The translations under genes and the position numbers were made by a program. From the NCBI GenBank assembly GCA_017504605.1, contig JAFVQW010000006.1, forward strand, positions 1-48,349: DNA of 48,349 nucleotides. Direction: 5' to 3'. Positions 8,806 to 17,150 of this stretch are shown one piece after another. Origin of the DNA: Clostridia bacterium (GTDB lineage: Bacteria > Bacillota > Clostridia > Oscillospirales > CAG-272). A model generated the notes under the pieces. That model did not search any database. It was not told the DNA's origin and saw only the letters and a list, made by a program, of their open reading frames with translations. Numbering within the stretch: position 1 is the stretch's first letter; the number at the start of each line of letters is the position of its first letter.

Positions 8806-8831
8806 TTTTATGCTTTGTGAGGTCTTAAATT

Positions 8832-10025
8832 ATGAAAAATGCGCTTATGTACGGTGCGGGAAATATCGGCCGCGGCTTTATCGGCCAGCTTTTCCATATG
8901 TCAGGCTACGAGATTTCCTTTATAGACGTCAATATGACAGTTATAGACAAGCTTAACAACGACGGACAGTACCCGATATATATCACCGAGGGCGAGGGCT
9001 ACAGCGAGTATCTCGTCACCGGCGTCCACGGCGTTAACGGCCGCGACAACGAGGCTATTGCCGAGGCGATGGCAGCCGCCGATATTATGGCGACGGCGGT
9101 AGGCGTGAATATACTGAAGTTTATCGCTGCGCCCTTTGCCGGAGGCGTCCGTCGCAGAATGGAAAAGGGGATTGAAGCTCCCCTTAACGTCATCATTTGC
9201 GAGAATATGATTGAGGCCGACAAATATTTCGCCGCTCTCGTCAAGGAAAATTTGAACGAGGCCGAGAGGGAGTATTTCGACACTCATATAGCCCTCGTTG
9301 AGCCCTCTATCGGCAGAATGGTTCCCGCAACTCCGAAGGAGATTGCCGAGAAAAATCCTCTCGCCGTGTGCGTCGAGCCCTATTGCGAGCTCCCCGTTGA
9401 CAAAAACGCCTTCCTCGGCGAAATTCCCGATATTAAGAATATGGTGCCCTTCGCACCCTTTGACTTCTTCATTCGCCGCAAGCTCTTTATGCACAATATG
9501 AGCCACGCGCTCACCGCATATTTGGGTGCCCTTCGCGGATATACCTATATATGGGAGGCAATCTCCGACCCCGATATCAAGGCCCTTGCCGAGGCGGCTC
9601 TCGCCGAGGCGTCCCGGGCTCTCCACCTCGAATACGGCGTTTCCATGGAGGAACTTAAGGCGTTCTCCGACAACCTTATCGAGCGCTTCCGTAATAAGCT
9701 GCTCGGCGACACAGTCGAGCGTGTCGGAAAGGATACTAAGCGTAAGCTCTCGGAGAACGACCGCTTCGTCGGAACGGCTCGCCTGTGCGAGAAGCACGGT
9801 ATTGCTCCCACGACGGTTCTTGTGGGGCTCTCGGCAGGTCTTCACTTCGCCCCCGAGGGCGACGATGCCTCTATCGAGGTTGCGGGCGCGGCGAGGAGCC
9901 TTGGTGTTCGCTCCGCTCTTTCGACCTATTGCGGTATTTCCGAGGACTCCGAGGTGGCAAGTGCCATAGAGTGCCTCTACAAGAAAATCGGCGCGGGCAC
10001 ACCCATAAGCGAGCTTATCGGCTAA
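8832..10025 (+). CDS. mtlD: Mannitol-1-phosphate 5-dehydrogenase
   Basis: Interconverts mannitol 1-phosphate and fructose 6-phosphate with NAD. The 397-residue length matches the family. Seen are the N-terminal Rossmann motif GAGNIGRGFIG, the acidic residue after beta 2 in FIDVN, ICENMIEAD, VEPSIGRMVP, and the catalytic-region RRKLFMHNMSHALTAYLG with Lys and His. ATG start with TGAGG nine bases upstream. It is divergent from the sorE-like gene, so both are probably polyol-phosphate enzymes, but no mannitol PTS is nearby. The next two genes follow at 30-bp and 29-bp gaps and probably share its transcript. Confidence 0.95.
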   Translation: MKNALMYGAGNIGRGFIGQLFHMSGYEISFIDVNMTVIDKLNNDGQYPIYITEGEGYSEYLVTGVHGVNGRDNEAIAEAMAAADIMATAVGVNILKFIAAPFAGGVRRRMEKGIEAPLNVIICENMIEADKYFAALVKENLNEAEREYFDTHIALVEPSIGRMVPATPKEIAEKNPLAVCVEPYCELPVDKNAFLGEIPDIKNMVPFAPFDFFIRRKLFMHNMSHALTAYLGALRGYTYIWEAISDPDIKALAEAALAEASRALHLEYGVSMEELKAFSDNLIERFRNKLLGDTVERVGKDTKRKLSENDRFVGTARLCEKHGIAPTTVLVGLSAGLHFAPEGDDASIEVAGAARSLGVRSALSTYCGISEDSEVASAIECLYKKIGAGTPISELIG

Positions 10026-10055
10026 TACGGCCGAAAAAGCAATTACGGAGGATTT

Positions 10056-10592
10056 ATGACACCAAACGAAATCGCGGGACAGATAATCAGCATTGCCGCT
10101 ATGGGCTGCAACATTATATCCTACCAGCAGAAAAATCAGAGGAGCCTCGTCGTATGTCAGCTCCTCGGCGGGATTTTATTCTCGGTCAGCTTCTTCCTGC
10201 TCGGGGCTACCATTGGCGGGCTTCTTAACCTCGTAGCGGCCGTCCGTGCGATTATCTTTCTCTTTCCGAAGAGGCTCAACGCCTCTCACCCCGCCTGGCT
10301 CGTCGGCTTTTTCGTCCTGTACGTGGTCTTCTACGTGCTCACCTTTACCCTCTTCGGTAAGGCGGCGACACCCGTCAGCCTCGCGATAGAGCTGCTCCCC
10401 GTTATCGGTATGACGGCGCTCTCGGTGGGCTTTATGCTCGCGGACTCGAGGAAGGTGCGACTGCTCGGCCTCATCTCCTCTCCCGCCTGGCTTATCTACA
10501 ATATCTACTATCTCTCGACGGGCGCGATTATCTGCGAGGTGCTCAGCCTCGTGTCGATATTCGTCGGTATGCTCCGTCACGACAAAAGGTAA
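10056..10592 (+). CDS. YgjV family inner-membrane protein
   Basis: A 178-residue, very hydrophobic protein with about five or six membrane segments. The N-terminal pattern GQIISIAAMGCNIISYQQKN, followed by a segment with LLGATIGGLLNLVAAVRA and a late SSPAWLIYNIYYLSTGA, fits the YgjV/Imp-YgjV family of unknown function. GGAGGA site seven bases before the ATG. It sits between mtlD and uridine phosphorylase in one apparent operon. No substrate can be inferred; a small transporter is possible. Confidence 0.75.
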   Translation: MTPNEIAGQIISIAAMGCNIISYQQKNQRSLVVCQLLGGILFSVSFFLLGATIGGLLNLVAAVRAIIFLFPKRLNASHPAWLVGFFVLYVVFYVLTFTLFGKAATPVSLAIELLPVIGMTALSVGFMLADSRKVRLLGLISSPAWLIYNIYYLSTGAIICEVLSLVSIFVGMLRHDKR

Positions 10593-10621
10593 CTTAAATT
10601 TATCAGAGAAAGAGGTACACT

Positions 10622-11389
10622 ATGCAGGATACAGGAACCCAGCATCATATCCACTGTAACAGGGGCGACGTCGGGCGCTACGTATTTTTACCGGGTGACC
10701 CCGGGCGCTGCGAGAGCATTGCACGGCACTTTGACAATCCCGTGCACGTTGGAATGAACCGCGAATACAATATCTACACGGGTACCCTTCTCGGCGAGCG
10801 GGTCTCGGTCTGCTCCACGGGCATCGGCGGTCCCTCTGCCTCTATTGCTATGGAGGAGCTCGCGGCTATCGGTGCCGACACCTTTATCCGCATCGGCACC
10901 TCGGGCGGCATTGACCTTAACGTGCTCCCCGGCGACGTCGTCGTTGCCACGGGTGCTATCCGCTTCGAGCACACCTCGCTTGAATACGCACCTATCGAGT
11001 TTCCCGCCGTCCCCGATTTTGATATAACGCTGGCGCTTCGTGAGGCGAGCGAGAGGCTCGGCTACCGCACCCACACGGGTGTCGTGCAGTGTAAGGACTC
11101 CTTCTACGGTCAGCACGCGCCCGAGCGCTCACCCGTGTATTACGAGCTCTTGAATAAGTGGGAGAGCTGGAAGCGCCTCGGAGTTAAGGCGAGCGAGATG
11201 GAGTCCGCCGCCCTCTTCGTCGTTGCCTCGGCCCTCGGCGTGCGCTGCGGCAGCTGCTTCCACGTCGTGTGGAATCAGGAAAGAGAGAGGCTCGGTATGC
11301 CCTGCGAGATGACGTTGGACACCTCGGCGGCTATCCGCGTCGGTATCGAGGCTATGAAGAGCATTATCACCGCTGACCTCGGAAAATGA
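10622..11389 (+). CDS. udp: Uridine phosphorylase
   Basis: A nucleoside phosphorylase of the PNP/UDP family (255 residues) that splits uridine with phosphate to uracil and ribose 1-phosphate. Diagnostic segments are [10 protein letters not shown] (phosphate loop), [17 protein letters not shown] (phosphate Arg/Thr region), [10 protein letters not shown], the UDP-type [16 protein letters not shown] and the ribose-binding [10 protein letters not shown]. The closeness to E. coli Udp around FAPLEFPAV favours uridine over purines. GAAAGAGG site upstream. Last gene of the mtlD transcript, followed by a terminator. It complements the salvage operon 1.5 kb downstream, which has no pyrimidine phosphorylase of its own. 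Confidence 0.92.
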   Translation: MQDTGTQHHIHCNRGDVGRYVFLPGDPGRCESIARHFDNPVHVGMNREYNIYTGTLLGERVSVCSTGIGGPSASIAMEELAAIGADTFIRIGTSGGIDLNVLPGDVVVATGAIRFEHTSLEYAPIEFPAVPDFDITLALREASERLGYRTHTGVVQCKDSFYGQHAPERSPVYYELLNKWESWKRLGVKASEMESAALFVVASALGVRCGSCFHVVWNQERERLGMPCEMTLDTSAAIRVGIEAMKSIITADLGK

Positions 11390-11424
11390 TTTGTCAATAA
11401 TTGTTTACATAATATGAAGTAAAT

Positions 11425-11467
11425 GCCCCCGAACAACTCGACACGGTTGCTCGGGGGCTCGTTTTTT
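11425..11467 (+). terminator. Terminator after udp
   Basis: A 13-bp stem with one mismatch (11425-11437 with 11446-11458), an 8-nt loop, then TCG and six T (11462-11467). Confidence 0.88.
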
Positions 11468-11482
11468 CTGTTGTTTTACCGT

Positions 11483-12745
11483 TTATTTTTTCTTTCTTCT
11501 TTTGATGCAGTATACGCCGACACCCGCCGCACCGCCGACGACGGCGGCACTCGCCGCGATAATCACGGTGACGACCACGGGGCTCGCACTCGGTGCGCCC
11601 TCATCTCGGCCCGCGGGGGGCGTGTCGTTTCCGATAGGCCTAATCTCGACCTCGCCGCAGATAGTACACATTCTCATCTTCTCGCCGTTTGCGACCTCGT
11701 CCCATTCGTCGAACTCGTGAATACACTCGCCCTCGGGAAGCTCGGAGGCAAACTGAACCTTACCGCAGAGGGCGCATACCCTCATTTTGTCGCCACCGGC
11801 AACCTCGTCCCAGTCGTCGTACTCGTGCTGACAGCCGACGTCCTCGCCGCTCATAGCCTCGCCCGAGGGGGTTACCATATTCTCGGGTATCTCCTCGCCG
11901 AAAATCAGCCAGGCATACTCGGGGTAGTCAATGAAGACGTTTCTGTTGCCCTGAATTTCCTCGACTACGTCGTTTCTTCTCATCTCCCACTCGTCAACGG
12001 GGTCGAGCGCGCACCACTCGAGAAGCACGTCCACGCTCTCAAAGACGTTCTTGATATCGTTGCATTTACTCATTTCGCCGCCGTAGCGCGCGTAAACGTA
12101 GAGGCATATTCTCGCGACGTCGCCCTTGGCGTTATTGAGAGGCTCGAAGTAGGTGCCGGCATAGCTGCCGCCCGACATTTTCCCGACGAGAGAGGAGCCG
12201 TTAGCACTCGCGCCGCCGTTTACGTTGCCGTACTTTTTATCTCCGCGCGTGTTGTTTATCGCCGCATCGGAGGGACGAATGTGATGTAGGTCGGAGCCCG
12301 CACCCTCGTTGCCGAAGCCGCCGAGAGCCTTAGCCCAAACGTGCTCGCGGTTCCAGGTTCCCGTATTCCCGCCGAAGTCGTCGCGTGTAACGAGCACCGA
12401 GGTATAAAGCAGGCTTATTCTTCCGTCCTCGCCCATAGTGTCGGTGTAAACCGAGAGGTCGCGGCAGTCGCTGTATACAGATTTATAGCTGTGCGTATTC
12501 GTCATAAGCGCTCTTAGGGTCGAGAGTATCGAGGCCGCACTCTCCTCCCTGAGCGTGTCGTAAGAGCAGTCGGCGTAATAATTCTCGGCCGCCTCCGAGA
12601 GAGTATCGCACACCTCGTGCCGCTCTCCGTCGTTCTTTGTCTTAGGACTTGCGGCGAGGGCGCCGAGGCCGAGCGCCGCCACAAGGATAAATGCCTGAAT
12701 AAGAGCTATGATTTTTTTAGTCGTTTTCTTCACGGTTAAATACAC
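11483..12745 (-). CDS. Secreted, membrane-anchored endonuclease I family nuclease
   Basis: Predicted to cut extracellular DNA or RNA at the cell surface. It has an N-terminal signal peptide (about residues 5-31), an endonuclease I (EndA/NucM) domain around 45-285 with the active-site segment GNTGTWNREHVWAK and SDLHHIRPSDAAINNTRGDK, two near-identical Cys modules (about 300-375; CQHEYDDWDEVAGGDKMRVC and CIHEFDEWDEVANGEKMRMC, each followed by x-x-CG), then a C-terminal membrane helix and a KRRKKK stop-transfer tail. The start is uncertain: GTG at 12745 or GTG at 12733; no clear site precedes either, and a 17-nt hairpin abuts the first. It is divergent from tdk, next to the salvage operon. Confidence 0.88.
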   Translation of the reverse strand: MYLTVKKTTKKIIALIQAFILVAALGLGALAASPKTKNDGERHEVCDTLSEAAENYYADCSYDTLREESAASILSTLRALMTNTHSYKSVYSDCRDLSVYTDTMGEDGRISLLYTSVLVTRDDFGGNTGTWNREHVWAKALGGFGNEGAGSDLHHIRPSDAAINNTRGDKKYGNVNGGASANGSSLVGKMSGGSYAGTYFEPLNNAKGDVARICLYVYARYGGEMSKCNDIKNVFESVDVLLEWCALDPVDEWEMRRNDVVEEIQGNRNVFIDYPEYAWLIFGEEIPENMVTPSGEAMSGEDVGCQHEYDDWDEVAGGDKMRVCALCGKVQFASELPEGECIHEFDEWDEVANGEKMRMCTICGEVEIRPIGNDTPPAGRDEGAPSASPVVVTVIIAASAAVVGGAAGVGVYCIKRRKKK

Positions 12746-12762
12746 GGCTCCCAGAGGGAGCC
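12746..12762 (-). promoter_or_regulatory. Hairpin abutting the endonuclease start codon
   Basis: GGCTCCC-AGA-GGGAGCC is a perfect 7-bp stem ending directly at the first GTG. A GAAAGG site lies just outside it. Folding could hide a GGGAG sequence or bring GAAAGG close to the start, so it may control translation. Confidence 0.4.
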
Positions 12763-12808
12763 ATTCCTTTCAAGTTATAAAAGACCGCTATAAAATTTCA
12801 TACGCCCT

Positions 12809-12837
12809 ATTATAACATATTTCGACCCGTCTTACAA
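12809..12837 (-). promoter_or_regulatory. Promoter of the endonuclease I gene
   Basis: Minus strand: TTGTAA (12832-12837), 17-bp spacer, TGT-TATAAT extended -10 (12809-12814). Leader of about 57 nt. Confidence 0.7.
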
Positions 12838-12870
12838 GTCCATAATGAATTTTTATTAGTGCAACAAGTA

Positions 12871-12899
12871 TTGATTTGTTCTTAAAACTATGATATAAT
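12871..12899 (+). promoter_or_regulatory. Promoter of the tdk-deo-surE salvage operon
   Basis: TTGATT (12871-12876), 17-bp spacer, TGA-TATAAT extended -10 (12894-12899). About 50 nt before the tdk GTG start. No other promoter was seen before surE ends, so it may drive all nine genes. Confidence 0.8.
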
Positions 12900-12949
12900 T
12901 AGTAAAGGTATATAATTTTAGGTTAATTTTACGACACGGAGGCTTTAAA

Positions 12950-13534
12950 GTGGCAAAGCTATATTTCAAATACGGCGCTATGGGCTCGTCGAAGACCGCC
13001 CAGGCGCTGACGACAAAATTCAACTACGAGGAGCGCGGAATGAGGGTGTGGCTTATCAAGCCGTCAACCGACGACCGCGACGGAAGAGATACCGTGAAGT
13101 CGCGAATAGGGCTCTTTGCCCCTTGCACGAGTATTCCCGAAACTATGGACTTATTTGAGACCTATACGAGGGAGCACGGCGATGCCGACGTTATCATCGC
13201 AGACGAGTGTCAGTTCTTCACCGAGCGGCAGATAGACGAGCTTCGCCGCATCGTTGACGAGTGCGATATTCCCGTTCTCTGCTTCGGGCTCCGAACCGAC
13301 TTCCTCTGCCGCCTTTTCACGGGCAGTAAGCGGCTCTTCGAGACCGCCGACTCCATATCCGAGATTAAGACCATATGCTCCTGCGGCTCGAAGGCAACCG
13401 TTAACGCCAGACTCGACGGCAATATGAACGTCGTAACCGAGGGCGCGCAGGTTATGATAGGCGGCAACGAGACCTATATCGCTATGTGCCACCGCTGCTG
13501 GCGCGAAAAGGTAAAAAAACAAAGCACGAAATAA
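12950..13534 (+). CDS. tdk: Thymidine kinase (type II)
   Basis: Phosphorylates thymidine (and deoxyuridine) with ATP. The 194-residue protein has the P-loop GAMGSSKTAQAL, the Walker-B-like IIADECQFF, the lid-region FGLRTDFLCRLFTGS and a zinc-binding set (CSCGS... CHRC) typical of type II enzymes. Translation starts at GTG seven bases after GGAGG. It is the first gene of the salvage operon, 11 bp before deoC. Confidence 0.95.
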   Translation: MAKLYFKYGAMGSSKTAQALTTKFNYEERGMRVWLIKPSTDDRDGRDTVKSRIGLFAPCTSIPETMDLFETYTREHGDADVIIADECQFFTERQIDELRRIVDECDIPVLCFGLRTDFLCRLFTGSKRLFETADSISEIKTICSCGSKATVNARLDGNMNVVTEGAQVMIGGNETYIAMCHRCWREKVKKQSTK

Positions 13535-13545
13535 GGAGATAGATT

Positions 13546-14214
13546 ATGAACATCAGTGATATTCTTGCAAAATGCGACCACACCCTGCTTTCCCAGGGGG
13601 CTACCTGGTCTGAAATCAAGGCGGTATGCGACGACGGCATAAAATACGGCACCGCCTCGGTATGTATTCCCGCCTCGCACGTCAAAATGGCGAAGGAGTA
13701 CGTCGGAGACAGGCTCGCTATCTGTACCGTTATCGGCTTCCCGAACGGCTATTCCACCACTGCCACCAAGGTATTCGAGTGCCGCGACGCGCTCGCAAAC
13801 GGCGCCGACGAGATTGACACGGTTATCAACATCGGCCACCTGAAGGACAAAAAATACGACGATATTCTCGCCGAGCTTCGCGCGCTTAAGGCCGAGTGCG
13901 GCGAAAAAATTCTCAAGGTTATTATCGAGACCTGCCTTCTCACCGACGAGGAGAAAATCAAGATGTGTGAGATAGTCACCGCCTCGGGCGCCGATTTTAT
14001 CAAGACCTCGACGGGCTTCTCGACGGGCGGTGCGACCAAGGAGGACGTGGCCCTCTTTGCAAAGCACGTCGGCGAGGGTGTCAGAATTAAGGCGGCGGGC
14101 GGTATCGCCTCGCTCGCCGATGCCGAGGACTTCATTCGCCTCGGCGCTACGCGCCTCGGCACGAGCCGCATAGTTAAAATTGCCAAAAACGACGAAAGTC
14201 ACTCGAATTATTAA
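13546..14214 (+). CDS. deoC: Deoxyribose-phosphate aldolase
   Basis: Cleaves 2-deoxyribose 5-phosphate to acetaldehyde and glyceraldehyde 3-phosphate, feeding deoxyribose from DNA into central metabolism. The 222-residue TIM barrel has [19 protein letters not shown], the Schiff-base lysine in DFIKTSTGF and the phosphate-binding [29 protein letters not shown] precedes the ATG. It lies between tdk and deoD. With deoB and deoD it forms a complete deoxynucleoside breakdown path. Confidence 0.96.
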   Translation: MNISDILAKCDHTLLSQGATWSEIKAVCDDGIKYGTASVCIPASHVKMAKEYVGDRLAICTVIGFPNGYSTTATKVFECRDALANGADEIDTVINIGHLKDKKYDDILAELRALKAECGEKILKVIIETCLLTDEEKIKMCEIVTASGADFIKTSTGFSTGGATKEDVALFAKHVGEGVRIKAAGGIASLADAEDFIRLGATRLGTSRIVKIAKNDESHSNY

Positions 14215-14224
14215 GGAGGACGGT

Positions 14225-14947
14225 ATGAGTAATCAGCACACCCCGCATATTAAGGCAACCTCTCTCGATTTTGCGAAGACGGTATTGATGCCGGGCGACC
14301 CCCTGCGCTCAAAATTCGTGGCCGAGACCTTCCTCGAAAATCCGCGCCTCGTCAATAACGTCCGCGGTATCCAGGGCTACACGGGCAGCTATCAGGGCGT
14401 GCCCGTAACGGTTATGGCGAGCGGAATGGGTATGCCCTCTATCGGCATCTATTCCTACGAGCTCTATAACTTCTTCGGTGTCGAAAACATTATCCGTATC
14501 GGATCCGCGGGCGGCCTTGCCGACGACGTCAAGCTTCGCGACGTAATTATCGGTATGGGTGCCTGCACCAACTCGGCATATCAGAACCAGTATAAGCTTA
14601 ACGGTAATTACGCTCCTATCGCGAGCTTCGAGCTTCTCTCCCACGCCGTAAATGCGGCGAAGGAGCTCGGCGTTCGTTACAAGGTTGGAAATCTCCTTTC
14701 CTCGGATATATTCTACCACGCCGACCCCGACTTCAATATGGGCTGGTACAAAATGGGCGTGCTCGGTGTAGAAATGGAGGCGGCGGCTCTCTATATGAAC
14801 GCCGCGGCGGCGGGCAAGCGTGCGCTCGCAATCTGCACGGTCTCCGACCATATTCTTCGCGGTGAGGCGCTGGATGCCGATGCACGCCAGAACACCTTTA
14901 CCGATATGATGAAGATTGCGCTCGACGTGGCGGTAAAAATGTCATGA
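14225..14947 (+). CDS. deoD: Purine-nucleoside phosphorylase
   Basis: Splits (deoxy)inosine, (deoxy)guanosine and probably (deoxy)adenosine to base and (deoxy)ribose 1-phosphate. The start is chosen at MSNQHTPHIKA, five bases after a perfect AAGGAGG, giving 240 residues; an in-frame ATG 45 bases upstream overlaps deoC and lacks a site. It is of the hexameric DeoD type: LMPGDPLRSKFVAETFL, ASGMGMPSIGIYSYEL, IRIGSAGGL, GVEMEAAALYMNAA and the catalytic Asp in CTVSDHILRGE. The stop overlaps the deoB start by four bases. Confidence 0.95.
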   Translation: MSNQHTPHIKATSLDFAKTVLMPGDPLRSKFVAETFLENPRLVNNVRGIQGYTGSYQGVPVTVMASGMGMPSIGIYSYELYNFFGVENIIRIGSAGGLADDVKLRDVIIGMGACTNSAYQNQYKLNGNYAPIASFELLSHAVNAAKELGVRYKVGNLLSSDIFYHADPDFNMGWYKMGVLGVEMEAAALYMNAAAAGKRALAICTVSDHILRGEALDADARQNTFTDMMKIALDVAVKMS

Positions 14948-16071
14948 CGCGCCGCGTATTCTTAATAGTCCTCGATTCCTTCGGTATCGGGGCGGCGCCC
15001 GATGCCAAGGACTTCGGCGATGCGGGTGCCAACACCCTTCGCGGCGTTGCGAAAACCGGTATTTTACACCTGCCGAGCCTTACGGCGCTCGGCCTCGGTA
15101 GCATCGACGGCGTGTGTGATATTGCACCCGCCGCGGCACCGAGGGCCACCGTCGCACGCCTCGAGGAAATCAGCAGGGGAAAGGACACCACCATCGGACA
15201 CTGGGAGATGGCGGGGCTTGTATCCCCCTCGCCGCTTCCGACCTTCCCCGAGGGCTTCCCGCCCGAGCTTATCGAGGCCTTCGAGGCGGCCGTCGGGCGC
15301 GGCACGCTATGTAATCTTCCCTACTCGGGCACCGAGGTTATACGCGACTATGGCGCGGAGCACGTAAGGAGCGGTAAGCTTATAGTCTACACCTCGGCCG
15401 ACAGCGTGTTCCAGATTGCCGCACACGAGGATATAGTTCCGCCGGAAGAACTCTATGAAATCTGCCGCACGGCACGCGGGCTTCTCACAGGCAGCTACGC
15501 CGTCGGGCGCGTAATCGCACGCCCCTTTATCGGCACGGCCGAGGAGGGCTTTACCCGCACGGGCAACCGCCGCGACTTCTCGCTCTCACCTTTCGGCGAG
15601 ACTATGCTTAATAAAATATCGGCCGCGGGCCTCGACGTTATCGGTGTCGGCAAGATTGGCGACATATTCGCTATGTCGGGCCTCACCGAGACCTATCCCA
15701 CGCACTCGAACGACGAGGGAATGGAGAAAGCGGCAGAGCTTGTCTCTCGCGACTTCCACGGCCTTTGCTTTGTCAACCTCGTTGACTTTGATATGAAATA
15801 CGGCCACCGCCAGGATGCTCGGGGCTACGCCGAGGCGCTTAACCGCTTCGACGAGTGGCTCGGGGGATTTCTTCCCCGCCTTGGCGAGGAGGACGTGCTT
15901 ATTATAACCGCCGACCACGGCTGCGACCCCACCGACGACAGCACCGACCACACGAGAGAATACGTGCCCTACCTTTTGCTTGACGCTGGGGGAGAGCCCG
16001 AAAATCTCGGCACGCTTCGCGGCTTCACCCACGTTGCCGACACGGTCTGCCGTCTTCTTGGCGTAAAGTGA
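14944..16071 (+). CDS. deoB: Phosphopentomutase
   Basis: Converts (deoxy)ribose 1-phosphate to the 5-phosphate, linking DeoD and Udp to DeoC. The 375-residue alkaline-phosphatase-like protein begins VFLIVLDSFGIGAAPDA (metal-binding Asp), has KDTTIGHWEMAG with the phosphorylated-type Thr, FVNLVDFDMKYGHRQD and the metal-binding IITADHGCDPT with TDHTREYVP. Length is near the usual 390. Its ATG overlaps the deoD stop (ATGA), so translation is probably coupled. Confidence 0.96.
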   Translation: MTRRVFLIVLDSFGIGAAPDAKDFGDAGANTLRGVAKTGILHLPSLTALGLGSIDGVCDIAPAAAPRATVARLEEISRGKDTTIGHWEMAGLVSPSPLPTFPEGFPPELIEAFEAAVGRGTLCNLPYSGTEVIRDYGAEHVRSGKLIVYTSADSVFQIAAHEDIVPPEELYEICRTARGLLTGSYAVGRVIARPFIGTAEEGFTRTGNRRDFSLSPFGETMLNKISAAGLDVIGVGKIGDIFAMSGLTETYPTHSNDEGMEKAAELVSRDFHGLCFVNLVDFDMKYGHRQDARGYAEALNRFDEWLGGFLPRLGEEDVLIITADHGCDPTDDSTDHTREYVPYLLLDAGGEPENLGTLRGFTHVADTVCRLLGVK

Positions 16072-16079
16072 GGTGCAGT

Positions 16080-16484
16080 ATGAGAAAGGAAACAACCGAG
16101 CTTTTATTAAAAAAGGCAGCCGAGGCAAGGGGCGCGAGCTACTCGCCCTACTCGGGCTTCTCGGTCGGGGCGGCACTGCTGCTCTCCGACGGGAGCATAT
16201 ACACAGGTGCAAATATTGAAAACTCGTCCTACACCCCGACGGTATGTGCCGAGCGTGTCGCATTTTTCTCCGCGCTCCACGACGGACACCGCGATTTTCG
16301 CGCTATTGCAATCGTCGGCGGTAAGGGGGAGCCCACGGGGCTCTGCTACCCCTGCGGCGTATGCCTACAGGTTATGTCGGAGTTTTGCTCCGGCGACTTT
16401 GAGATTATTCTTTCCGACGGTAAGGAGGGCCGCACGCTTACGCTCGACGAGCTTCTCCCCCGCCGCTTCACACTTAAAAAATAA
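16080..16484 (+). CDS. cdd: Cytidine deaminase
   Basis: Deaminates cytidine and deoxycytidine to uridine and deoxyuridine. The start is set at ATG 16080 (MRKETTELLLKKA), six bases after GTGAGG; a GTG at 16068 that overlaps deoB is less likely. The 134-residue protein has the zinc site CAERVAF and PCGVCLQV, substrate-binding FSVGAALL and GANIENSSY. Length fits the tetrameric class. It follows deoB after 8 bp. Confidence 0.95.
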   Translation: MRKETTELLLKKAAEARGASYSPYSGFSVGAALLLSDGSIYTGANIENSSYTPTVCAERVAFFSALHDGHRDFRAIAIVGGKGEPTGLCYPCGVCLQVMSEFCSGDFEIILSDGKEGRTLTLDELLPRRFTLKK

Positions 16485-16518
16485 AGGCATTTAAAAAAAC
16501 AACTACTCGGAGTGCTTT

Positions 16519-17148
16519 ATGAAAAACAGCTTGTTTATCGGTATCGCGGGCGGCTCGGGCAGCGGTAAGACCACGCTTGCCAATCGGCTCGCCTCGCATT
16601 TCGGAGACCGCCTCTCCCTAATACGCCACGACGACTATTATAAGGCGCAGAGCTCCCTCACGCTCGAGGAGCGTGCCTCTCTTAACTTCGACCACCCCGA
16701 TGCGTTTGATACCGAGCTCTTAATCCGTCACCTTGACGAGCTCCGCCTCGGGCACAGCGTTGACTGCCCCGTCTACGACTACTCGAAGCACGACAGGAGC
16801 GATAAGGTGCGCACCGTCGTCGCCGCCGAGGTTATAGTTCTCGAGGGAATACTGATTTTCGAGAACCCCGAGATTTTGCGCCGCCTCGATATTAAGATTT
16901 TCGTCGATACCGATGCCGACGTGCGGATTATAAGGAGAATTAAGCGCGACGTGCGCGACCGCGGGCGCAGTCTCGAGTCGGTCATAGCGCAGTACTACGC
17001 GACGGTCAAGCCGATGCACGAGGCCTTTGTCGAGCCGAGCAAAAGACGGGCGGATATTATCGTCCCCGAGGGCGGTAAGAACCCCGTGGCGCTCGAGATG
17101 ATTACCGAGCGTATCATTTCCCACATAAACCGAAAGGAAAAGCACTGA
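16519..17148 (+). CDS. udk: Uridine kinase
   Basis: Phosphorylates uridine and cytidine to the 5'-monophosphates. The 209-residue P-loop kinase has GIAGGSGSGKTTLANRL, the DDYYK motif in IRHDDYYKAQ, NFDHPDAFD, PVYDYSKH and VLEGILIF. CGGAG site upstream of ATG. It gives the operon a synthetic route back to nucleotides beside the degradative Deo enzymes. The next gene starts three bases after its stop. Confidence 0.94.
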   Translation: MKNSLFIGIAGGSGSGKTTLANRLASHFGDRLSLIRHDDYYKAQSSLTLEERASLNFDHPDAFDTELLIRHLDELRLGHSVDCPVYDYSKHDRSDKVRTVVAAEVIVLEGILIFENPEILRRLDIKIFVDTDADVRIIRRIKRDVRDRGRSLESVIAQYYATVKPMHEAFVEPSKRRADIIVPEGGKNPVALEMITERIISHINRKEKH

Positions 17149-17150
17149 GT

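Noticed and set aside
8791..8808. The mtlD dyad as a Rex (NADH-sensing repressor) site
   Set aside because: Rex sites have two half-sites with a 4-base gap (TTGTTAA-n4-TTAACAA); here the halves overlap in GTTAAC.
12746..12764. A short ATG frame (about 15 codons) before the endonuclease gene as a leader peptide
   Set aside because: Its GAAAGG sequence is too close to the ATG, and no special codon run is visible.
16068..16080. GTG at 16068 as the cdd start
   Set aside because: ATG at 16080 has GTGAGG at good spacing and matches the usual N-terminus; the GTG lies inside the ribosome binding site.
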